A DNA stretch of 64,000 bases, from positions 21,149,501-21,213,500 of the forward strand of contig NC_068559.1 of NCBI RefSeq assembly GCF_022201045.2. The letters run 5' to 3'. Source of the stretch: Citrus sinensis (lineage: Eukaryota > Streptophyta > Magnoliopsida > Sapindales > Rutaceae). Below, piece after piece: positions 21,329 to 34,803 of the stretch. The notes beneath the pieces are model-generated. The model had not been told where the DNA came from. It saw only the letters and a list, made by a program, of their open reading frames with translations, and made no database searches. Each line of letters begins with the position of its first letter. Positions within the stretch are counted from its first letter, which is position 1. The position numbers and the translations under genes are program-made.

Positions 21329-24300
21329 TTTTCCAGGAATGTTCTAATCCCCCCCCCCCCCTCCCCTCCCCTATTTTATTTTTATTTTCTTCTGTATCAT
21401 ATAGAACATACCCACATAGAGTTTTAATTGGATTTCACAAATTTTTATTTGACTTTGAAGATGAACTTAGATTGCTATTGATCAGTCTTAATGAAGTGTT
21501 CCAACTTGACAATTTCCGCATTTGAGTTACATAATGGATTACAACCTTAATCCTGGATACTCATTGATTATGATACAGAAGTGTTAGTGTTACTTTATTA
21601 GTTCTTTAGTAATTATTATAAACTTAGTTGGTACTATTAATAAATTAAATAAATTTTTGTTCCAATTGATGGAGAGTTATTAATGATGTTGAAAAACTAA
21701 TGAGAGCTTTTGGTGGGTGGTAGAGAATTTGTGTGATTGCTCACATTCGTTTTTTATTTTTTGGGCCAATATTTTTAAAGTTAGTGTAATCTTGAGCTGG
21801 CGTATCATAACCTCTGCCAGCTAATTAAAGAAATTAAAGGGTAATTAAGGTCTATTATGAGAGTGCTGACATATTCTTCTTCCTTGGACTTAAATATTTT
21901 TCAAACATTTCATGTCCAAAGAGGAAAATTTTGAGAAGAGTAAAAAATACTAAGAAAAAAATTGAAGCTTGAATTGGTTGAAGTTAAGAAATGAAAACTG
22001 TTGAATTCATTCATCTCAAAAGCCCTTATTCTACAATTTTAGTTGTAAGGGGAACTTTTTTTCCTAGATTCATTTAAGGAAAAAAAATGAATACATATAA
22101 ACTTGCCCCCCCAAAAAAAAAAAGATTTCCCACAATTTTATAATTGAATTCATAACTGTTTTTGTACATATTTTGTTCTGTTTAGTTTATTCAAATTAAA
22201 CTTCAAACTAGCCCTGTTTCAGGTTCTGCTTGATGCCTGTTTTTTGGTCATCATACCCAAGGATCGTTTTTTTTTCTTTCTAATCTAGTCATAATTTTTT
22301 TCAATTTCCAGGAGATAAAAAGAAAAAAAGAAAAGGCAATAATTAATTGGATTTGACCCATAATTGACGCTGGTTTCATGTGGGATTTTGATAATTCTTG
22401 GTTTTATTTATTCCCGAGGGATCAAAAACAGTTAAAATTGCTTCTAGGGTTTATCATTCTCCTTCAAGTTTAACTCTTAATGGAGTCTTTGTTATTGAAT
22501 AAAGAGTTCAATGTACCTTGAAGTAAACTTTGCTTTGCAAAAGAGGAAACACTAATTGCCCTGCATCTACGACTCCGTGCCTTTGCCCTGTGCTCACGCT
22601 TTGATTCAATGCTTTAAATTCAAGGCATTGAAAGAGTAAGTGGGCACATAATCGATGGGGAATCCAATCAACACAACACATCATGTCTCAACTCTCAACT
22701 GTCACTTTAATGTGAAAAATAATGCACCGTTTTTCCTTCTAAGATTTTTCGTCGTGACCGCAAAATTTCATCCATCAAATTTGGTATAATATATCATACT
22801 ATTGTAAAATCTCTATATAGCTATATTGTTGGGACTTGAGACTGGAGAAATTTATTTTTATAAAGAAGTTATAACACAATAGGGTATAGTACAAAATTAT
22901 TGTCTTGGTTTAATTATCCTTAATGCAAGTGATATGAGCTAAATTATATCATGTATTAATAAATTAATAAGTGAGTAAAAGTCAATAGATAGATATCAAT
23001 AAAAATGATATATAGTTTAAAAAAACTAATACAAAAAGTTTCATACCAGAAAGTTACAAACATACTTGATAAGTTAGAAATATTTTGGCTTCAAAAAGAA
23101 GATAACTATACTGACCAATTACTACATACTAGCAAGTTGAAAGGTGTGGTTGGAACTTTAAAGAACAAATTATTGTCACAAGCAATTTTAGAAAGATATT
23201 TTGTTCCATCTTAATTATTTAATGTAACATGACATATATTTTTGAAATATTTATTAATATGTGGAGGTAAGTTTATTAAGACAAGACTTATTAAAAAAAA
23301 TATAACTTATTACAATGTGGAGTTTATTCCTAATTATAACTGATCCCAAATTGAGATCATAAATTTTTATTACTATGAAGAAGTTATTCTTATATAGAGT
23401 ATTTTTATTTGAAAGTTCTATTATATATTTAGATTTCATTAGAGCTTATCTAAGTAAAGATGAAGTTAAGAAAATTGTCGCGATTAAATAATTAATAACC
23501 CGATATGGGATGATATAAACTCATGACCGTATGAATAAGAAGAGGAAATGCGAACGAATTGAATTAAAGAATTATTGACAAGAAGAATATAACATGCTAA
23601 AAATTTATTCTTTCCCTTCCCATAACTTTTGACTAACCATTTGAATCTTTAGCATCATTTTCAGTAATTATAATTTTTTTAAGAAGGAATGTGTACCACT
23701 AGGCCAAGACCCAAGATGCCATTTACATTTGAGTATCTGACAAAATTGTCCAACTTATTTCTTTTATCTCTTAATCTAGAAAATGCTGAGATACCAAAAT
23801 TGCTTTATGAAAGATTGTCTGTTACCCATCAATCTACAATTGAATATTTGACGACACATAAGATTTGACATGAAATAAAGTTGTTCAAAAAAAAAGAAAT
23901 GTTGAGATTTAACCTTCAAGATTTATACCAAAGCAAAGAAACAAAACAAGAAGAAGAAAAAATAAAATGTCGATGATAAGATGGGTACGAGTATTATAAT
24001 AATGTGTGATCCCTTCTGGCCTTTTTTCTATCTTCAGTAAAAGCGATTGCTAAGAACAGTTGTACATGTGTGCCAAGCAATTTAGGCTGTCCACATACAT
24101 ATTAACAACTTTTCAACCACCTTTGCCGTCGCCTATCAGCATCATATTGTGTGCCTGTTCTTTATTTTGTGAGGATCATAATTAAAAATGAATAAATCTC
24201 TTCATTTCTTGTCCCAAGTTACAAGGGTTAAGGTGACAAGTGACAGCGTAGAAGAATCTTCTTAGCACTTATGCTGGTTGTGGTTTGGGTTGTGTTTGGT

Positions 24301-25584
24301 TTTGGGCCGACCCGGATGACATAAAGTCCAAACCAAATGGGTCGGATACAGTTGAGTTTTGACATAAAGTACATTTATATATCCGTACATTTCGTTTCAG
24401 GCAAGTCTCATCCTATTATTAAAAAAAAAAAATGAAAGAAAATCCATTTCATTCATTTACAGGCACACAATTTTTTTTATTCACAAGAGTAACAGGTAGG
24501 TCAAGTCTCATCTTATATTCTTGTTGTTGAAAAATTAAAGAAAATTCATTGGTTAAAGCTTGACATGCATGTACAATTTCTGAATTCACAAGTTTTTAGA
24601 GCTTTCCCCGAAATTTGTGATCACTTGAGGATGTTGGATTTCTTGTAGACAATTAGTTAGCATTTTATATGTGTCAAACTAATTAAAAATAATTAAACAC
24701 GCATGGCATATGCTTTTATTCCTTAGAAAATTAGCATAACCTCTCTTTCATCAATTAAAGTATTTTAAATCTACAATTAGACACTCAAAATGGTGTTAGT
24801 TTATTTTTAATCAATTTAAATATATATATATACACACACACACACAACAACACATTGTAGAGACTACACAACATGATCACTGCCTAGTTAATTCTTGTTT
24901 TTTTAATTACTCGACAGTTTCTTATGCATTAGAACAGCACCAATATTAATTAGACATATAGACTGAAGGACAGTAATTTTAAAAGAAAAAAAAATCCTAT
25001 TTATTACTCAAATCTTCTTAGTTCATTTATCTAATTATATCATGTTACGTCAGTTTATATATCTTTGTATATATTTGTTCACCCATCCGGATTCACATTT
25101 CATATCTTATGGATTACTTTGAATGAAAATTAATAATTTTTTTTAATACAAAACTAGAAAAGATATTAATTAAACTAACCCGAATACAGTAAAATAATAC
25201 ACACAATTTCAAAAGTATATATTCAACCTATCTTCCCAAATATGTCTTACTTGCTCATAAAAGAAGAAAGAAAAATAAATTGCAAATGCCCATACATACA
25301 TAACTTTTGTTACATCACCTAACAGCCCATGCATTAGCTTCGTAGCAAAACAAACCTTATTCTGTCGTCATTCATTGATTCCCACACGAATCTCATTTCA
25401 ACTTCTCCTTAATATCTTTTTGCGTATCTTTCTGTTTCATCATCTGCACATTCATATAATAAGTTCACCTTAAAAATCAAAACCCCATTATCAAAAGCAA
25501 AAACAAAACAAATAAAAATACACAAGAGCAAAACCGCAAAACCCAACCCAAAAAGTAAAAATAAAAAATAAAAATAAAATAAAA
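21329..25584. other. Intergenic DNA between ATL and NPC genes
   Basis: AT-rich and without a recognisable gene. A 13-base C run (21349-21361) lies just after the ATL stop. A compound TA/CA microsatellite is present at about 24820-24847. Short open frames (for example 23005-23214) have no recognisable domain. The last 100 bases before 25585 are an A-rich leader of AAAAT repeats. Confidence 0.5.
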
Positions 25585-28500
25585 ATGGTGGCAGAAATCA
25601 CTTCCTCTTCTCAATATCCTTACCCCATCAAAACCATAGTGGTTTTGGTTCAAGAAAACCGCTCGTTCGATCACATGATTGGTTGGATGAAATCACTAAA
25701 TCCCGAACTCGACGGGGTCACAGGATCCGAATCCAACCCCATTTCAACGTCCGACCCGAACTCCCCCCTCATCTACTTCGGGGACAAGTCGGTCTACGTC
25801 GACCCGGACCCCGGCCACTCCATCCAGGCCATCTTCGAGCAAGTCTTTGGCCTGACGTGGGCCCAGTACACGTCATTATCGTCGTCGTCATCTTCTAACA
25901 ACGAGGAGCTTCACGTTCTTCGTCCTAACATGCAAGGGTTTGCTCAGAACGCTGAGAGTACTCAAAAGGGAATGGCGGCGAGCGTCATGAACGGGTTTAA
26001 ACCGGATATGGTGCCGGTCTACAGGGAGCTGGTGGCTGAGTTTGGTGTCTGCGACCGGTGGTTCGCGTCGGTGCCGGCCTCGACGCAGCCCAATCGACTG
26101 TACGTGCATTCCGCGACGTCGCATGGGGCCACTAGTAATGATACCGAGAAACTCATTGAAGGGTTTCCGCAAAAGACCATATTCGAGTCCTTGGATGAAA
26201 GCGGACTTAGCTTTGGGATTTATTATCAGTACCCTCCTGCAACCCTTTTCTACAGGTAAATAAATAAATTAATTAAATAACTAATATTGAACTTATTAGA
26301 TATCCGGTAATCAGCTGAATTTGTGCCGGCACAGGATTAACGGCTAGGATTTTGCGACTGATTTTCTGCTGAGTGTTAAACTCAAATCCCAATCATTGAT
26401 CCAGTGCTCAACACATAAATTTTGTCTATTAATATTACTTTTGTTGTTGTTTTTTTTTTTAAATTTTTGATTAATTTTAAATTTTAATGTTGAACCGGTC
26501 GAAAAGGAAAGCGAGTTTATCGATATGAGTAGTTTGCTGACATACGGTTCTAAGGCTCAGGACTCAGGAGCGTAATTTTGCTTCGACAAGAAAGAATTCA
26601 TGTTGCGTGTCTTGTTTGGTTGATATAATAAGGCTTAAGCTTTACTCGCTTCAAGACGGTCGCTGTAGTTGTTTTATTAATTAGCTAAAGTTTTACGAAC
26701 GATTGAGACGTTTAATAATAAAATCAAAAAATTATAATTTTATTGGATATATATATATATATAAGATTTCAACCAAAATTACATGTGGATAATTTAATTA
26801 GAAAGAAAGTCAATCGAATAAAACATTAACATTTAATATTATATATATGAAGAGAAGTAAACACACACTTTAAGAGTTTGGTAGCATTATTCTCTTTTTT
26901 TTTGTTGGTCTAATATGTGAATACGTCTGGAATTATTTAGATGTTTAATGTTAAATTACAATAGCGTAGTTTATCAATTGCTAATTGCTATGAGGGACTG
27001 TTTGTCAATTCCGTGTGCGTAGTTGTTTGCCAATTTTGTGTTGTGAAAAATTTTCAATTCGACGTAGGCAGATAATGAATTTCTAGAATACCTTAGAATA
27101 AGAGTTGGATATTTTTCAAATTTTAAAAAATGTAGTTTTTTTTTTTTTTGGAAAAATAACTATAAAATTATCTAAACAATTAACAAGACTTGAAAGGAAA
27201 ATTTATCAATTTTATATCATACACATAATTTGTAATAACATGTATATTGATTCTTGCATATGAAGATGAGATGTCACAAGGTTTTTTGACTTTTGTGCTA
27301 CACCATAACAAAGTTTTTTAATTGTAATATAATATTTCTTCAAAAAAAAAAAAAACTCTATAATTTGTGCGGACACGGCTTAATTTTTGTTCTGATAGGA
27401 TAATTTATTTGTTCCCAGAAACCTAAGAAAATTGAAGTACTTGAAGCACTTCCACCAATTTGATTTGCATTTCAAGAAGGATTGCGAAGAAGGGAAGCTA
27501 CCAAACTACGTGGTGGTGGAGCAAAGATACTTCGATCTCCTATCTGTGCCGGCAAACGATGATCACCCATCGCACGATGTCTCCGAAGGACAAAAATTTG
27601 TCAAGGAAGTTTACGAAGCACTGAGGTCTAGTCCCCAGTGGAATGAAATTTTGTTCATTATAACATACGATGAGCACGGTGGATTCTATGATCACGTTCC
27701 GACGCCCGTTACCGGAGTCCCCAGTCCCGACGATATCGTCGGCCCGGAGCCCTATAATTTTAAGTTCGACCGCCTCGGCGTTAGGGTTCCGACGATCTTC
27801 ATTTCTCCTTGGATTCAACGCGGAACACGTAAGTCTGACTCTAACCCATTAATTAATTTCTTTTGCATGCAATGCATTCCACTGAAATTCTGTTAATTTT
27901 CGACTTTTGCGTATTGTAATTTTTATCAAATCAAGAGTAAAATATTGAAAGAGATAACCAAAGCTTCTTCTTCTGTTTTTTTTTTTCCCTGTGAAAATTA
28001 TACAGTGCTGCATGGGCCTTCAGGGCCAAGTCCTACATCAGAGTTCGAGCATTCCTCCATCCCAGCAACAGTAAAAAAGATTTTCAATCTAAAAGAGTTT
28101 CTCACGAAACGGGATGCCTGGGCCGGCACTTTCGAAACCGTTCTCAATAGAACAAGTCCGAGAACTGATTGCCCTGGTAATTAATTACAACACTTTCTTT
28201 AATTCATCACTTATGTTCACGACATGAATATTACAAAATTATAAGGGGACAGGAGCACCTTGATTCATCTCAGTACTTATTTTTACCACTTGGATTCCTG
28301 ACACAGTTTTTAAAGAGGGACCTTCCAAATTATTATTATGACATTAATCTCTTATGGATATGTATGTATTGGCTGTTGCAGTTACGTTGCCTGAGCCGAC
28401 GTTGAAACTGCGGGACGGCGAAGCGAATGAAGATGCAAAACTCACCGATTTTCAGCAAGAATTAGTGCAAATGGCAGCGACATTGAACGGTGATTACAAA

Positions 28501-28722
28501 AAGGATATTTATCCGCACAAACTCGTCGAAGAGATGACGGTTGCCGAAGGCGCTAAGTACGTTGAAGATGCATTCAAGAAATTCCGTGGGCAGTGCGAGA
28601 AAGCCGAGGCAGAGGGCGTCGATGAGTCCCAGATTGTTGTTGTGCCAACCCCTACTACAAAGCAACGAAAGTCAAAATCTTTTGGTCGCAAATTGTTGTC
28701 TTGTTTGGCATGCAACAATTAA
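25585..28722 (+). CDS. NPC4: Non-specific phospholipase C, NPC4-like (copy A)
   Basis: Four exons: 25585-26255, 27419-27828, 28006-28176 and 28382-28722, giving 530 residues in perfect phase. NPC enzymes hydrolyse phosphoglycerolipids and sphingolipids to diacylglycerol or ceramide and a phospho head group. The phosphoesterase family signatures are present: ENRSFDHM at residue 24, [15 protein letters not shown], and [13 protein letters not shown] at about 308. There is no signal peptide, which places it with the NPC3/4/5 group rather than the secreted NPC1/2/6 group. The C-terminus ends LLSCLACNN. Arabidopsis NPC4 is reported to be S-acylated on a C-terminal cysteine for plasma-membrane attachment, and these cysteines occupy that place. 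An A-rich leader precedes the ATG. The gene looks intact. Confidence 0.93.
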
Positions 28723-29983
28723 ATTGTGACTCGTTCCAAAATGAAAATTTTACATTTTTCTACGCACGGTAGGGATTTGAAGATATATGCTGATGGAGAT
28801 TGTTAATTTACTGAGCATTTACATTATTATTTGTACAGTGTCATTGACTTAACTTTTATTAAGAAGTACGACGGTGCCTAGATTCGATCTGTGTGTAATT
28901 AATTTATTATTATTATTATTATTATTATTATACTTTATTGACTAAGAATATATGTGTAATTAAGTATTGATAATATAGGATGGATCAGCTGCCCTTTACA
29001 AATTACAAATACCCACTTATTTTTACATTTGATAATATTCCTTGAACTGAAGATGAATAATATTAAATTTGTCAATGTTAAATGCTCAACAATTTCTTTT
29101 AGTTTTCTCTCTTCATCTCAATCCCACCTAAATCACTCTCTCTTCTCTCTATCTTTCTCCTCTATTTTAATCTCTCTTACAATCACACAACGATAATTTG
29201 ACTCGTATCTATCTCATGAGTTATATGCATAAATCACAATATAATTAAAATACTTTTTTGGCCTAATATAAGGCGGTCACAAAGTAACTCCAAAACGACA
29301 GAATAAGAAAAAATCATATGCGAAGATTTGGACCAGAGTTCCTGGTTGCTTCAATGACATCAATCTTACGGCATCCTTTCTGTGATTACATCAATAAATT
29401 AACTTGTTTCTTGATTCTGTGATATTATGACAGATATTAAAAAATAAACTTTTTAGAGAGATCTTAAATATTGAATGATATTTATCATAAAATTGATTTG
29501 CAGGTATACGTGCAAACCAAAGAAAACATAAGAGAGACAGGGACTGAAGTGATTGAGGTGAGGTTCGCTAAAAGAAATTGTTTTTTCTTTTTATAAGAAC
29601 TAAAAGAAGTTGTTGAATATTTGCCATAATATATTGATGTTGACAAATCTAATCCGTTAATTCATTTTTCAATCAAACAAATATTATCGAATATAAAAAT
29701 AAGGATATTTTCAGGGGATGCTCATGTGCCCCTATAATCATATTGTTAAATTTACTTCTTTAAAATATTAGCGTAGCTCATATTAGAACCGAATCCAAAT
29801 TCAAAAATAGTACCCGAACTGCTATATATATTTTTATAATAATATTGGGGCGGAAAAAGAAGGCCCATGAGAGGCTGTGGGTCGGCACGACAAGGCTCAC
29901 TATTTGTTTCGTGTTGTGTCATATTGTGTCTTTTTTATTGCTGAGGTTCGGTCCTACACACTTGCCAAGTCTACGCTTGCTGT
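28723..29983. other. Intergenic DNA after NPC copy A
   Basis: No gene. A (TTA)n microsatellite lies at about 28906-28930. From about 29865 the sequence (GGCCCATGAGAGGCTGTGG, then GGCACGACAAGGC) resembles an older transposon end into which the hAT element at 29992 is inserted. Confidence 0.5.
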
Positions 29984-29991
29984 GTCATGAG

Positions 29992-31304
29992 TAGGGGTGG
30001 GCATAAACCCACAATCCATGAGTTTATCCAAACTCAAATTAAATTAAATGGTTTGGATTGAATAAATTATGAAAATGGGTTAGATGTGGGTTTTACGTAG
30101 AAAATCATTTCATTATGGTTTGGGTATGGTTTACCCATGAGTTATGGACAAAACCCCAACACTCAAATTTTTCAAATAAAATAAATAGAAACAAAATAAA
30201 TGAACACAAATAAGTGAAAGACCACCATTAAATTTTTTACGGCGTGATCAATTGTCAACAGTTAGAAAATGAAAATAACAGTAAAAATAAATTTAAATTA
30301 AATAAATATTATTGTAAATAACATAAATTTTTTTGCTTATTTATAAAAATAATTCCTCCGACATGGAAGGATCATCATAGAAAGAGCAGGAGACTCTACA
30401 AAGAAGAAATTTATTATTTATCTTATAATAAATTTTTATTTGTCATTCAAGTTTTCTTGTAATAATTTTTTTATCATTTGACTAATAATTTTCTTATATA
30501 TTTATTATAAGAAAATTTTCACAAAATAAATAAGTATAAAAAAATTTTATTATTAATTTTTTTGTTCATATCAAAACATATATTTCTTATTTTTAATGCT
30601 TTATTTTTTATTTAATTTCTATTCATGTGATTTGTTTAATTTAGAATAAATATAAATAAAAGAGTAGTTGAAAATAAGGGTAATATTGTAAACTTATACT
30701 ATTATGGGGGTTTTTGGCCATTATAAAAGCAGAAGGGGGAAAAATAATATATGTTGATTACTGTAGGGGGGAAACTGGCAATCTCCCTAAAATTAAACGT
30801 ATAAGTAGACAACATAACGCAAAACTACCAAAACGATAAATAAAAACAAATATTGCATAATTAAATAAATAACAAGTGACAAAATTTATTATTAGATTGT
30901 TAATGTCAAGTTTGTGAAAGTTTATTATTAAAGTGTACGTTCTTATTTATTGAGAAATAATAATTTTTGTGATTAAACTTTATTTTGATTTTCTAGTATT
31001 CTTTAATTTAAGGATTAAGTTATTGTAAAATTTATAATTTTTATCCACTATATATTTTTTATATTTTAATATCAATTTAATAATTAATAACAATTAATAA
31101 TTATTATAATTTTGATATAATTAAATTTTATTAAAATAAAAATTATTTTGATAATAAAATTCAAACCAAACCCAAACCAAACCCAAATGATTTGGTTTGG
31201 TTTGGGTTAAAAATATTTGGGTTGGTTTGGGTTGGATCGAAATTTTTATGGTTTGGTTTGGGTTGACTTAAAATCCAACTCAAACCAACCCATGCCCACC
31301 CCTA
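29992..31304. mobile_element. hAT-type element with exact 8-bp TSD
   Basis: A 1313-bp element with terminal inverted repeats TAGGGGTGGGCAT at the left end and ATGCCCACCCCTA at the right. It is flanked by the exact 8-bp duplication GTCATGAG (29984-29991 and 31305-31312). Subterminal regions are rich in AAACCCA/TGGGTTT-type motifs, for example the GGTTTGGTTTGGGTT repeats near 31195-31265. There is no transposase frame, so it is non-autonomous. It lies between the two NPC genes. Confidence 0.9.
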
Positions 31305-31758
31305 GTCATGAGGTCATGCTTAAGAAAAAAGCACGATAAACTTTTTTCTTTTTTTTATTTTCATTTTTTTAAGAGGACAAGCCAAGTTGTTGGTACATTT
31401 TTTCTAGCTCATAAGTCCACGTGCCTTTAGATAAATTCAATAAAATCAAAAGTTTAAAATTTAAGTTCATATTCAATAATAACAAACTAATAATATTAAG
31501 AGAATGTAACATGAATTCTTTTTTAACACTTAGTAGTTATAACAACAATAATAAATTTTTCGTAAAAGTTAACTTAATTATTAATTTGGACTTAACATAG
31601 AATTATAGATCATACTTCATAATAATATTAATACATATATTTTATAAAATCTTGATGTTTTTAATTTTATTTATCAAAATCATGGTATCATCTATTCATT
31701 TAATAAAGTATAACATAAAACAATTAAAGTTTTTACTTTTAAACTATAATTAAACAAA

Positions 31759-31870
31759 GCCCCCAAGGGCGTGGTCGGGTTGATAACAGCATCAAGCTTG
31801 TAGTAGGTAACGCCGGGGTTTAAGTCTTGGGGATAGTAAGGGGGAAAAATAAAAATCTATTTGGGCTTTG
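31759..31870 (+). mobile_element. tRNA-derived SINE-like fragment
   Basis: The sequence carries an A-box-like motif (GTGGTCGGGTTG, 31771-31782) and, about 35 bases on, a B-box-like motif (GGTTTAAGTCT, 31817-31827). This is the layout of the RNA polymerase III promoter in plant tRNA-derived SINEs. A C-rich run (31871-31894) follows instead of a clear A/T tail. No target duplication could be fixed. It is not a functional tRNA, since no cloverleaf with anticodon stem is formed. Confidence 0.4.
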
Positions 31871-31894
31871 CCCCCCCCCCCCCCCGCCCCCCCC
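31871..31894. repeat. Poly-C tract
   Basis: Twenty-four bases of C with a single G interruption. This is unusual in AT-rich DNA and prone to polymorphism or assembly error. Confidence 0.9.
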
Positions 31895-32421
31895 TTTACT
31901 TTAAAAAAAACTAGAATTAAATGAATTTAAAAAGAAATCTAAGCTAATAAATTACATTAAAAGATTTCAATTGTAAGTTATATGTAAAATAATAAAATTT
32001 TAAGTTTAGTTCCATTAAAAAGTGAAACATGCTTGTTTCAAGGCCTTTTTGACATGTCGTGTTTTATCTCATCTCTAATCGTACTGTACTTTTAGGGCGC
32101 ACATGCATAAAATTCTCAATCTAGTCCACGCGCATGCCGTGCCATTTGCAAACTGGCCCATTGACCATCTTTAATTGTGTTGGAATATTTATGAATGGAA
32201 ATGGAGATTTGGTTCGGGGATCATGATCCCTATCCTTATCCCCAAACTTTGTGGCAACCCCAATCCTGTTCATACCCGAAATGTGTTATTTGTGCTAAAT
32301 AAGGGATATTTTCGATAATCTTCTAATGGAGCGAGAAACACAATGGGGGTCGGTCCCTAAATATTTTTATTTTAATTTTGAAAAATGCAACAAAAAAAGG
32401 AAAAACTTATTTAATAGTGGC

Positions 32422-33184
32422 TAGGGGTGTTCATAATCCAATATGATCCGCTCAATTTGTCTGATCCGTAGAAATTCAATCCGTAAAAATCTGATCCGTG
32501 GATTGCTGGATTGGATTGGATTAAAAATTTGATAATCCGCAATTGGTGGATTAGATATGGATCTACTTCTGTAAATCTGTAAAAATTCGCGAATCTGCAA
32601 AAAAATAAAAAGTATTTATTTAATTAAAAAATAAAAATTGTATATATGACATTAGTACTTACTAGTAAATAAATAAGTTAAAATATAGTTATATTAACAT
32701 TATATTATATTTTATTCGATAATAATATAAAATATAAAATAATTAAATAAACAAATATAGCTTCCTAAATAGTTAATTTCAATGTACTGATCTAAACGAA
32801 TGAGATTTTTTTCGTTTTGGTATGTTATATTTTGAAACTTTAAATGTATTTTCTAGCTTTATTTAAATAATTAATTTATTTAAATCTTATTTAATTTTAA
32901 ATTTGATAGATAGTAAAATTATTTTTATATTAAATTTTTTTATTTAGTTAGTTTGTGGATTTGACAGAATTAAAAATTTTCAGTCCACAAACCAATCCGC
33001 AAAATGGTGAATTGGACATGGATTAGGTCAAATCCGCATCCGATCCGTAGATGTATGGATTGAATTTAAATTGAATTTCATCAATCTGTGGATTGGATTG
33101 GATTGAAACTTTATAATCTACAAAATCGTAAATCGAATATGAATTGATGTCCAATCCGTAAAATCTGATCCGCGAACACCCCTA
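32422..33184. mobile_element. hAT-type element with exact 8-bp TSD
   Basis: A 763-bp element that starts TAGGGGTGTTC and ends GAACACCCCTA, flanked by the exact 8-bp duplication ATAGTGGC (32414-32421 and 33185-33192). Subterminal GATCCG and AATCCG motifs recur in both arms. It has no coding capacity and belongs to the same broad group as the elements at 29992 and 35826, judged by termini. Confidence 0.9.
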
Positions 33185-33612
33185 ATAGTGGCAATCCTGC
33201 AACTCTTACTCGAAGACATGGAATCAACCTCTTGTTAGATATGGACGGGAAAAGTTACTTGCAAAAGAGCTTAATAGCCTATTCTTTTTTTTTGCAAACT
33301 AGTTATTACTTATTAGCACCAAACCTCTCAAAAAAAAGCCTTTGTCCAAACTCTTTTTGTACTCACATATCTCCCTTTTCTCACTTCCTTTGCCCATGAG
33401 GTAGTGATTTTTAATAACTTTTATAAAATATTGAAAGAAATGGACTCAACTCAAAAAGAAGAACAACCATATAACAATGAACCCTATAAAGATTAAACTT
33501 TACGGAGTCTAAAGAAGAAGAAGAAGAAGACAAGCAAGTGCAAGTGGGTGATGAGAAAAAGAATATGAGTGGTGCTCAAATTGGAACAAATGAGCAGATA
33601 GCAGAAAGAATT

Positions 33613-33672
33613 GGGCTCGACTCATTCGGGTCATATATAGGCCTCCAGATATGACCCGAATGAGTCGAGCCC
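33613..33672. repeat. Perfect 24-bp palindrome with 12-nt loop
   Basis: Arm 33613-33636 (GGGCTCGACTCATTCGGGTC and ATAT) is exactly complementary to 33649-33672 across the loop ATAGGCCTCCAG. It would form a stable cruciform, or an RNA hairpin if transcribed. It lies just outside the left end of the MULE-like element. Confidence 0.9.
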
Positions 33673-33809
33673 CATAGATACGGGCTCGCAAAGATTTTTA
33701 CATCCTTTGGAATATTTCACGGTTAAACGTCTAAGGGACCATTCCCACCCAAATTTAGAAAATGAGACTCTTCCCACAATAAGTACCAAACGATGCGTTT
33801 TGGGTGCAA

Positions 33810-33816
33810 TATAAAA
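33810..33816 (+). promoter_or_regulatory. TATA box in the left TIR
   Basis: TATAAAA within a block conserved between both terminal repeats. It is followed by a CT-rich leader and an inward-facing splice donor about 325 bases later. Confidence 0.6.
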
Positions 33817-34803
33817 GGACCCATCTCACGTGACACACATATATGCACCACAACACACGCGTAACAGATCTCACGTTAGACTCACCGTTTCTCCAATTGC
33901 TCTCACGGAAATCTCACCTCCATCTGCTCATCCTCTCGCTTTCTCTCACAGTGGGTTTCTCCACGTGGTCTCTCGGCGTGGGTTTCTCCATTTGCTCTCT
34001 CTCTCTCTCTCTTCTTTATCCTCTCTGTTATCTTGATGTCGCTTCCCCCTCCGTTCTCATCGTGGATTGCATCTCTCGGCTTGCTTTAACTTTACTCTCC
34101 CAGCTTTAGTTGTTGTTTACTGTCGTAGTCGATTTATAGAGGTAATGCCAAAATTCCGTGAGTTGATTATGAATTTTTGAAAATTCAGTTGATATTGTGA
34201 GCAAGTGAGGTAGTTTATATTGATTTTTAATTGCACTTGGATTGATGGGAAAATTAGTTTAGATAGGTTTGATTTGTAATTGCATTTTCGATGGTCTTAG
34301 GAGCTGATTGAAATGACTTTGTGCTGGAGATGACACCATGATCACTATAACGGGAGCTTGTTTTATGCCATTATAGTTTTGGTAAAATACCAATCTAGAT
34401 GAAATTGTTACTGTATTTTGTCATAATCTAAATCCTAAATAATATAGCAACTGCTATTATGAGTTTCCATTATTTGAGAAATCTATGGGATTGTAATATG
34501 AAAATGAAACATGTTTGTAGTGTGTTCTATAATGTATGTTGTGAATATGAACAAGCAAAATTTGGAAAAATCTTATGCTTAGTTTGGCTAGATTGCAATG
34601 CGCAACTCTTTAATTGTATACTGGTAATACTTTTGTTTGCCAGGCTTGAGCTTTGATTTGAGAATCATTATTTTGTGCCGTTTATATGCTATATGTGATG
34701 TTTATATTAGATAATCATCATTCTGTCTGTGCTATTTATATGCATTATGGGTTGTTGTTTATATTAGAACAGAATTTGTTCAATTCAAACACAACTGAAA
34801 GCT

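Noticed and set aside
23005-23214. 69-codon plus-strand open frame
   Set aside because: Lys/Leu-rich, no domain, isolated in AT-rich DNA; consistent with chance.
33830-34109. Two overlapping plus-strand open frames in the left TIR
   Set aside because: CT-rich leader sequence gives Ser/Leu-rich frames in any phase; the shared TATA box and donor site argue for a noncoding leader.
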